Shown here piece by piece: positions 29,350-37,134 of a stretch of 37,134 nt of DNA. Source of the stretch: Branchiostoma floridae (taxonomy: Eukaryota > Chordata > Leptocardii > Amphioxiformes > Branchiostomatidae). The translations under genes were made by a program, and so were the position numbers. The notes under the pieces are model-generated. The model was not told the DNA's origin. It was given only the letters and a program-made list of their open reading frames with translations, and made no database searches. Each line of letters begins with the position of its first letter. The stretch's first letter is position 1. The stretch lies in assembly GCF_000003815.2 (NCBI RefSeq), contig NC_049990.1, positions 18,497,516 through 18,534,649 on the forward strand, in the 5' to 3' direction.

Positions 29350-29582
29350 NNNNNNNNNNNNNNNNNNNNNNNNNNNNNNNNNNNNNNNNNNNNNNNNNNN
29401 NNNNNNNNNNNNNNNNNNNNNNNNNNNNNNNNNNNNNNNNNNNNNNNNNNNNNNNNNNNNNNNNNNNNNNNNNNNNNNNNNNNNNNNNNNNNNNNNNNNN
29501 NNNNNNNNNNNNNNNNNNNNNNNNNNNNNNNNNNNNNNNNNNNNNNNNNNNNNNNNNNNNNNNNNNNNNNNNNNNNNNNNNN
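29350..29582. other. assembly gap (233 N)
   Basis: Unknown sequence. Confidence 1.
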
Positions 29583-29679
29583 ACTGTGGTTGTCGATGTT
29601 TGAGTGTGATATTTCAAGATACTTTGTATGACATTGTTTTTTTTTTTTACTTTCGGGCGTAACCCCTAGGTGATCACGT

Positions 29680-29845
29680 TGGACACCTTGCGGCTCTCGG
29701 GATATTAAGTCGATTGAAATGAACCCGGGACACGGTAACAAGTAGGAGCGGTGACCTATCTATGGGGAACACCGAGGGGTGCGCGTATCCAGCAGTCTAC
29801 CGGGAAAAATTTGAGCTTCGGAGCTCGGCCGGGGCAGAAAGACAT
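29680..29845 (+). repeat. interspersed repeat, copy 2 (see 4345)
   Basis: Shares GACCTATC, CAGCAGTCTACCGGGAAAAA and GCTTCGGAGCTCGGCCGGGG with the reverse complement of 4345-4545. Diverged by many point changes. Confidence 0.6.
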
Positions 29846-30964
29846 CAAAACACGCAAAGCTTAAAATATTTTTATCAATGATATTCGTTGAGCACTCTGT
29901 CAAATCGCTCGTCCGTAGCGACGCCACCATTTATTTACGTCAAATGCATTTGCGGTAGGTATAAATTAAAAAGCGGTCATCACATACTAATGAACACCGT
30001 TGTCAGTATCTCTAAAATTCATTTATTCACTCCAGGAAATTTATCCCGTCGCTATTAGCTAATTACATCTGATAATGTGACGAAGCTGATTTGCTACAAT
30101 AAAGTCACCCTCTAATTACTATCAACCTGGATTGGAGCACTTTAAGGCTATCAGACAAGTACTGGAAGCACATGTAGCTTTACAGAATAGATTCCTTGTA
30201 GAAAATCAAGTTTTTGCTGTCACCTTCCTCAGAGCAATTCTGACAGGTCACATTGTACTGCAACATAGACATCGCTGCTTACCGATGCGGTTCCAAACGT
30301 TTTCACATATATTCATAGACGGTGTTTGCAATGCGGTCTCAAACGCAAGGGAGTGCTTTGCTGTTAGGAAGAAACATTACCTGTGTATGTCGTGGTTTTG
30401 TGCCTTTGTCACTCCCAAAATTTAAATGTTCTTATTTTGAAAAGATTTTCCACGATGTATATGTAAGTCACAAATTTTGCACTAAAATATGTCCTGATTT
30501 GACGACATATTACAGAGACTTATTATCACGGCATAGATTATTCCAACGATTCTACCTCGCTGTTGCATACAGAAGATTAACTACGGCATTTTCAAGCGCT
30601 GTGACGCAGTACTTTGGGTCGAGGATGAATACTGTGTCATGAGACCATAATATGTCTGAAGAAGGCCGGCGGGAAGTGGACATCATCCGGGTCCTCAGGG
30701 GAAATCCCCGCGCGCATTTATACAAACCGCTTTGTTGAAAACATTCTTCGCCGAAAGCCACTTTAATAATAATATTAATAATCGACTTGCCTTTGTTGCT
30801 AACGGACGTTTTAATCGGGTATTAACTTCTTAGAGGGTACCATTAGAAATTGACGTCAGTATATTGGTACGCTTGTCCTGCACTGTCGCTCACCCCAAGG
30901 TTAGTACAAGAAGGGAGACTCAGTCAGGGAGTTCTCTGAAGTGCAGTCTCTACATGTATTTCTT

Positions 30965-31335
30965 GTAAACCTTGTGCTATCTGAACTGGTCCTAGGTTCC
31001 AGTCTCCTGACATGCCACGTTGTTGTGCCCAAAGGGAAAGGCACATAACACGAATTTCCAAACTTCACTCAGGCGTAAATGAGTACATAGGGTCTGTTAG
31101 GGACATCCCTTGGATCCAATAGGAGGTTTTATGGAGGTCCCGTGTTTGAGGGGAGCCACACATGGAGCAAGTAAAAGAAGCCACCACACGTGCACGTATC
31201 GAGGGTTACTGGTCCTTCCAAATGTGAGTGGATCAGGTACATCTGTTCGGATATGCAGCTGGTGCTGTTCAGTACAAAGCCAGCGTGTTACGCCATGAGG
31301 CCGTGTACGCAATATAAGCAAACAAAGAAACATAA
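30965..31335 (+). mobile_element. tRNA-derived SINE (family A), copy 4
   Basis: Head CCTAGGTTCCAGTCTCCTGA with a B-box-like word. Body GTGCCCAAAGGGAAAGGCAC, GGAGGTCCCGTGTTTGAGGG, GTGAGTGGATCAGGTACATC and CTGTTCAGTACAAAGCCAGC. Tail GCAATATAAGCAAACAAAG. It aligns with copy 3 across its length. Confidence 0.7.
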
Positions 31336-31564
31336 CATGAACACACAGATCTCTACAAGTGAAATGCACACACATTACTGTCATTCCAATACCTCTATGG
31401 TACCTGTTTGGCCCGGACCCATCTACTGTCGCAATTTTCTTACCAAATCTCCATTTGTACCGTTGCCAACAGCGGAATGTGCCATTTGTACTAATCATAC
31501 CGCGTACTTACAATGCGATTAAGGTACGTCTACTCTGTGATTGTATTTGTATATCTATATAGGC

Positions 31565-31712
31565 GTTATAACCTTTAGTCCCGCGTATGCACCAGCTTTC
31601 GCAGCACGCGGCACTGCAGCAGCTGGGTATATTACACTGAACGACATGTCACACCTAACCTTTGCACATCTAGTTGTAATTATACACATGTAAACGTTGT
31701 TTAAAGCTATCT
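31565..31712 (+). repeat. interspersed repeat copy 2, left flank of gap
   Basis: ACCAGCTTTCGCAGCACGCG, CTGCAGCAGCTGGGTATATT and ACGACATGTCACACC match the family word order of 25880-26060. From 31605 to 31714 it is almost identical to 32603-32712. Confidence 0.7.
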
Positions 31713-31714
31713 CG

Positions 31715-32602
31715 NNNNNNNNNNNNNNNNNNNNNNNNNNNNNNNNNNNNNNNNNNNNNNNNNNNNNNNNNNNNNNNNNNNNNNNNNNNNNNNNNNNNNN
31801 NNNNNNNNNNNNNNNNNNNNNNNNNNNNNNNNNNNNNNNNNNNNNNNNNNNNNNNNNNNNNNNNNNNNNNNNNNNNNNNNNNNNNNNNNNNNNNNNNNNN
31901 NNNNNNNNNNNNNNNNNNNNNNNNNNNNNNNNNNNNNNNNNNNNNNNNNNNNNNNNNNNNNNNNNNNNNNNNNNNNNNNNNNNNNNNNNNNNNNNNNNNN
32001 NNNNNNNNNNNNNNNNNNNNNNNNNNNNNNNNNNNNNNNNNNNNNNNNNNNNNNNNNNNNNNNNNNNNNNNNNNNNNNNNNNNNNNNNNNNNNNNNNNNN
32101 NNNNNNNNNNNNNNNNNNNNNNNNNNNNNNNNNNNNNNNNNNNNNNNNNNNNNNNNNNNNNNNNNNNNNNNNNNNNNNNNNNNNNNNNNNNNNNNNNNNN
32201 NNNNNNNNNNNNNNNNNNNNNNNNNNNNNNNNNNNNNNNNNNNNNNNNNNNNNNNNNNNNNNNNNNNNNNNNNNNNNNNNNNNNNNNNNNNNNNNNNNNN
32301 NNNNNNNNNNNNNNNNNNNNNNNNNNNNNNNNNNNNNNNNNNNNNNNNNNNNNNNNNNNNNNNNNNNNNNNNNNNNNNNNNNNNNNNNNNNNNNNNNNNN
32401 NNNNNNNNNNNNNNNNNNNNNNNNNNNNNNNNNNNNNNNNNNNNNNNNNNNNNNNNNNNNNNNNNNNNNNNNNNNNNNNNNNNNNNNNNNNNNNNNNNNN
32501 NNNNNNNNNNNNNNNNNNNNNNNNNNNNNNNNNNNNNNNNNNNNNNNNNNNNNNNNNNNNNNNNNNNNNNNNNNNNNNNNNNNNNNNNNNNNNNNNNNNN
32601 NN
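31715..32602. other. assembly gap (888 N)
   Basis: Unknown sequence, flanked on both sides by the same ~110-bp sequence. Confidence 1.
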
Positions 32603-32712
32603 CACGCGGCACTGCAGCAGCTGGTTATATTACACTGAACGACATGTCACACCTAACCTTTGCACATCTAGTTGTAATTATACACATGTAAGCGTTGTTT
32701 AAAGCTATCTCG
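32603..32712 (+). repeat. interspersed repeat copy 3, right flank of gap
   Basis: Begins CACGCGGCACTGCAGCAGCT immediately after the gap and repeats 31605-31714 with about two differences (GGTTAT for GGGTAT, TAAGCG for TAAACG). Confidence 0.8.
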
Positions 32713-33589
32713 TGAGGATGTCAATATCCCTATAGTACTTGATGGCAACGAGTTTCAGTATACAACAGTTAACGTTTTAGCGACAAAAGCATTTTTGAAC
32801 GTCTCAATACTGGGTTGATAACTCTGGTATTTGAAGGCAGGACATTCCTTTTCTGACCTGGTATCAAATGCTTACCAGTCGGTACGTCCAACAGTTTACT
32901 AGTGATATCGTATATCTTGCCATCGACTTATATTGACATTTGTTTTACAATCAATTGTAGATCTGTTTTCATTTCGGTGACACTACACATGTCGTAGTTG
33001 TTCGTACAGAATCGGTCAGCTAGGTTATGTTCCTCTTCCACTTTATATTTGGTCAAGCTACGGAATTTGGAAATCGAAAGTAAGGTTAAACGCAGCGGTA
33101 TGAATTTGGACTCGTTTCAACTTGACATCATCTACGTGTAGGGATATACAATCGCCCCCGCCAACACTAAACCCATTACATGACTGTGTAATCCTACAAT
33201 AGAGCCGATTAACAGAGTGTGCTGGCCTGGTGTTCATTAATGTTTAAAAGCCAGTATGTTTACAATTACAAAGAAATCCAAAGAGGTTATCGAACCCCTA
33301 AAAAGTAGAATTGAATAAGAATACATTCGTCAACTATAATGTAGCTTGTTGTGGAAATCACTTTGTAAACAATACTTAATATTAGTCTGAAGTGATGTCC
33401 TGTTCCTTAGTAAAACAATATAAGAAGAAATACTAGTAGACAGGGATGAATATGTAACATAAGTTATAACATTGTATTCATGTAGATGCCATACTTTGTA
33501 CCTCGTACAATTGTTGTGCAATAATGTTATCATTATCATTATTATCATAAGCTATATACCATTATAAAATTACGACTATAGTATGTCCA

Positions 33590-33735
33590 TAAAACGAGAT
33601 ATCAAAACTGGAAGAGCAGCAGCAGTATCTTAAAAAAACCGATAGGATTCCCATTATCGAGTTTTATATTTCCGACCTCTAACCACCTACCAAATATCAT
33701 ATGGATCCATACACAGCTTCTCAGACAGGCGGACG
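33590..33735 (-). repeat. hairpin-headed interspersed repeat, copy 5
   Basis: On the minus strand it reads CTGTCTGAGAAGCTG, ATGGATCCATATGATATTTG with GTAGGTGG following, and CCAGTTTTGATATCTCG. These are the words of 16310-16470 in order. The CTGTCTGTG region has become the (CA)n expansion next door. Confidence 0.65.
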
Positions 33736-33739
33736 CGCG

Positions 33740-33827
<88 letters not shown>

Positions 33828-33992
33828 TATACATACACACACACACACACACATAGGCACACACAAAGGCACACACACGCACACACACACACGCACACAC
33901 AGACACACACAGAAACACGCACACACACGCGCACGTATGCACACACACACACACAGCCACATACACACACACACACACATAAGCACACACAG
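33736..33992 (+). repeat. (CA)n microsatellite, 250 bp
   Basis: A long CA tract, pure from about 33743 to 33822, then interrupted by GG, CG and GA variants. Predicted frames through it are repeat artefacts. Confidence 0.97.
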
Positions 33993-34958
33993 AAAACGCA
34001 ACCTTCTGGGCGAAGGTAAACATTACATGGCAAAGGTCTTAATGGATAAAAACACTTAATTCCCTAAGCGTTTCATACGTTGTATGCTCTCCTCAAGATA
34101 ATTCTAGCATTTAACGAAAGTGGCATATAAATGATATGCCCTTATTGTCTGCCATTTGAGGTCTAGATTCAACACATAATGAAATTAGAGATAAGTGACT
34201 TGTATCAAATGTAAGTAAAGCGTCCTTAATCGAATAGAAACAAACGCAAATTAAACCATACCAAACTAGACAAGACAGGGCCAACACAAGCCAAATCCTT
34301 CTGTTTTCAGTTGCAATGTGAACAAGAATTGAGGGAAATAAATGAAATGAAAATGAAATGAAACGTAAAATCACACATAACGTTATGATCTGAAATTCGG
34401 GTCAGAAATATTTACAGTGTACGAATGAAGAGACTTCTTCAACAACGTTCTTTAAGCATAAGATTTCAACTAAATTAGAGGATAGTGACGAGCAACCATT
34501 TTATGTGGTTCTGAAGAGAACATCTATCAAAATGAAATGGTCATCTCTGAAGGTCATCTGGTCACAGACTCAGTACCCCGTGTGTCTCATTAATTCTCCG
34601 TAATTACGGCTTATCTACATGTGTAATGCCGCCGCATCGGATACAAACACTGTCCTATGCTTGAAGCAATACTATAATGTTGTATAACAAAAAGCACATT
34701 CACAACATTGTCCAATTACTTTGTGCAAACACGTTTACCATCGTACGTATGCCATTTTCAGGTCGCCTAAATGAAATGGTCAATGGTACTCTTTAGTGTA
34801 TGTTTCTACATGACGATTTTGTAGCATCCTCCCAAAAATATTTGCACGCCCTAGCATCATTATTGTATCCAAATTATAGGATGTTGAACGCTAATATGAT
34901 TTTCTCAAAGACATGGAAAGCTTTTTGAGCCGATTATTGTGATATTTAGTGTACTTAC

Positions 34959-34964
34959 CACCAT
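34959..34964 (-). CDS. candidate cyclase start exon A (Met-Val, then donor)
   Basis: On the minus strand GTCACCATGGTG is followed directly by the consensus donor GTAAGTAC. ATG GTG ends in phase 0, as exon 2 requires, and would give MVYGFIN. The Kozak context and donor are both excellent. Against it are the 9-kb distance and the extra Val. Only the six coding bases are marked; the 5' UTR limit is unknown. Confidence 0.3.
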
Positions 34965-35492
34965 GGTGACTCGTAGGCATCCGTTGGAATCCCCCTAGAA
35001 TGGATAGCAAGCCGCTACATGGTTGAATCTCCCATCTCTTCACAATAGAGCAACACCAACACGTTTTACTATATGTGCAACCGAATCATCGCGAACTTCA
35101 ACAAGTGTTTGTGATCTTTTTTCCTCAAAAACAAATTCCCTAGGGCAGTAAGCAAATCCTTAATCGCGTCCGGGATTTTCAGTCACGAAACGCGGAAGAT
35201 GAGTACGTGGAGCCGGTATTTACGCTACGTTGACGGGACGCAATTGCTCGCTTTACGCACGTAGAGACGTAGAGGAACCACCGTCCAAAAACTGGTGCGC
35301 CACCTTCAAAATGCCCTCTCAGGACTTCGTACACGATAAACTGCCTGTAATCCACTAAAGATACCTTCATATAGGGTAAATCTCCGGAAAACTGAGACTT
35401 AAAAGATAATAGCGTAGCTTCTAAGAAAACAAAATCTCGCTAGCTATGTTGATGGGGGTTCACCATCAGTGGAATGGCGTGTGAAACGAGGG

Positions 35493-35592
35493 NNNNNNNN
35501 NNNNNNNNNNNNNNNNNNNNNNNNNNNNNNNNNNNNNNNNNNNNNNNNNNNNNNNNNNNNNNNNNNNNNNNNNNNNNNNNNNNNNNNNNNNN
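35493..35592. other. assembly gap (100 N)
   Basis: A round length of 100 usually marks a gap of unknown size. Confidence 1.
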
Positions 35593-36419
35593 CAATAGGG
35601 TTACAGCACATTTTGCTAAATTGCTGCACTTGGTCTTGATTAATGTTGATTAATAACGATTAATGAGCATAATCTATATAGTTTTGCAAATTTCGACCCA
35701 CAGGTATGTATTCTTGTAGTGACTTTTCAGCAATGTAACAAGTAAATATTAACGAACGTTTGTGGTTTAGAGACGTAGTACATTTTTGAGAATCTTGTGA
35801 AAAGGAAAAATTAATTTCTTAAATCTTCAGTCGCCCAAATTTACCAGTCCCTGATTGAGTTTGTTTAAGATTTGTTTGTATTTGTCACTATTGTTCATGT
35901 CACTTTCCCTATGATTGGATCTAATGCAGTACATGGTTTTCCCCGGGGGAGAATTGTGTTTCCATATTCAGCCGCATGTCTACAGTATGGACCAATTAGA
36001 GACGGAGTAGAGCTGTGATTATTTAACAATTTACGAAAACAACGGCAGTTTGTACCTATATTCTATACTGGGCTGTCTATATTCTAAGATTCTTGACAAG
36101 GGCCACGGATATTCTGCCCCTGACAATGAATGTGATAAATGACAATTGTTAGCTTTTGATGTTTTGTCCTTGCTTTTAATTGAGTGCAACTATATAGGTA
36201 CTGTCTCAGGGTCTTGGTGGGTTTAAAGCAGGTTTCGATTCCGTAGGTGTTACAAATTCTCCCGAGGGCCTCTGTCTGAGAGGTCTTTTACGTAATATTC
36301 TGTAGTTAGATCCGTTCTTCAAATGGACGTAAAGCTGTGGGTACCTTGAATTTTACACGAGCAAGCTTTAGGCCCGGAACCTTTGAACATATTAACTGTG
36401 AGAAAGATTGTGGTATCAC

Positions 36420-36490
36420 GTCGGAGTTGTGTGCGTGGGTTTGTATGTATGTATGCGTGCGTGCGTGTGTGTACGTGCGCGCGCACGCGT
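36420..36490 (+). repeat. GT/GC-rich simple repeat
   Basis: GTGTGCGTGGGTTTGTATG, GTATGCGTGCGTGCGTG and GCGCGCGCACGCG: alternating purine-pyrimidine DNA with a palindromic core. Confidence 0.8.
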
Positions 36491-36722
36491 TTATGTCGGA
36501 CTCTGTGTTTTCAGATTCTTGTAGTTAGCATTCCACGATGGTTTTTCTATCGCAAACATGCAATCACCAACATAGCTTTTGCTATTCAAAACGTGTAACA
36601 GCTAATATTTCCTTCATATTTTCTGAAACAGCTAATTATACATACTGATGTCAACGGCAGTTCTAAGCTCTGATTGGTTCATGACAGAAGAAGAAAAAGA
36701 ACACACCAGCAAAAACATTGCG

Positions 36723-36731
36723 TATATAAAA
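36723..36731 (+). promoter_or_regulatory. TATA box of a possible + strand gene
   Basis: TATATAAAA in a CG context. A start site would be expected near 36753. About 100 bp on, CAAACCACTG is followed by the good donor GTATGT (36852). There is no ATG between, so 36753-36851 could be an untranslated first exon of a gene lying to the right of the window. Confidence 0.35.
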
Positions 36732-37134
36732 CCGTAGGACGAGCTTGACCTCAGTGTGACTTTTATTCCCAATCAAATAGACTTCTCACTTGCTGAACTT
36801 GAAAAATAACCTTCTACGTAACAGGACAGAAAAGAGCCCTTCAAACCACTGGTATGTAATTCTATTGATAAGGTCAGGCCTCTACACCGATTAATATGAC
36901 TTCGTTACGTGTACATGCAATCATGTTTTCTCAATGACATCTCGTTAGGCGCTACCAAATCGCAACGCTCATCTATAAGCCCTCTCACAGAAATCAGAGC
37001 GCATGTGCGGCGACAGGAATTCTAGGTAATATGTAAAATTCCCGAAAAAGAAATCAGTTCTTGTACCCTGTCTCGACCATTAATTCGATTTGCATAACAA
37101 CGTCCAGACGGGTTTTGTTTATTTTTTTCGAGAC

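Larger units (their letters stand above)
25812..37134. other. right-hand region without recognised protein-coding gene
   Basis: About 11.3 kb that, on the cyclase strand, would hold its first exon and promoter. I find SINEs, MITEs, microsatellites, three gaps (29350-29582, 31715-32602, 35493-35592), two candidate start exons, and a TATA element at the far right. No open frame here resembles a known family or shows coding composition. The stretches 26100-26700, 28400-29150, 29850-30900, 32720-33580 and 34000-36700 otherwise hold nothing I can name. Confidence 0.5.

Noticed and set aside
30132-30425. Open frame MEHFKAIRQVLEAH...
   Set aside because: No family resemblance or coding composition, and it lies in repeat-like AT-rich DNA.
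33602-34033. Cys/Val-rich open frames on the minus strand
   Set aside because: Product of the (CA)n microsatellite.
35179-35370. Minus-strand open frame MKVSLVDYRQFIVYEVL...
   Set aside because: Reasonable composition and an ATG, but only 63 codons, no recognisable family and no phase-matched neighbour. Not enough to call a gene.

Overview
The window is eukaryotic, from an animal with intron-rich genes. A cyclase gene is split into at least 14 coding exons with GT-AG introns. It also holds intron-bearing nuclear tRNA-Leu genes, tRNA-derived SINEs, MITEs, mini- and microsatellites, and four assembly gaps (runs of N). The marine-invertebrate style of repeats and a beta2-type soluble guanylate cyclase suggest an invertebrate deuterostome. 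A lancelet (Branchiostoma) is my best guess, but that is inference and not proven by the sequence alone.

Left end (1-2594, + strand): the last four exons of an unrecognised gene. They encode one probable membrane-spanning segment followed by a long, mostly disordered, acidic tail of about 450 residues with two WRE-containing blocks near the end. The reading phases agree at all three introns. Convergent intergenic DNA follows (2595-5796), with a poly(A) signal, a 37-bp-arm inverted repeat, an interspersed repeat and a Harbinger-like MITE.

Centre (5797-25811, - strand): a soluble guanylate cyclase with clear beta2-type resemblance. It has a heme NO-binding (H-NOX) domain, a long linker, an HNOBA/PAS-like domain, a signalling helix, a class III guanylate cyclase domain and a basic tail ending in the CaaX box CVLL. 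Fourteen coding exons join without a single phase conflict: 2376 nt, 791 codons plus stop. Only the start codon exon is unsettled, with two candidates near 27740 and 34962. Inferred role: a nitric-oxide receptor making cGMP, tethered to membranes by a prenyl group. Unlike beta1 subunits, one chain carries both metal-binding aspartates and the guanine-recognition residues.

The cyclase introns hold much of the interesting material. Two near-identical tRNA-Leu(CAA) genes lie antisense in two introns, with a decayed 3' half beside the first. One intron (14971-15913) consists entirely of a minisatellite whose last unit is the start of the following exon. Another has a ~25-bp minisatellite. Others hold SINEs, a transposon nested in a SINE, and long (TCCA)n and (CA)n tracts.

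Right end (25812-37134): no recognisable protein-coding gene. It holds repeats, three gaps, a 998-bp-spaced direct repeat around the largest gap, candidate first exons of the cyclase, and at the far right a TATA-type promoter with a possible untranslated first exon for a + strand gene.
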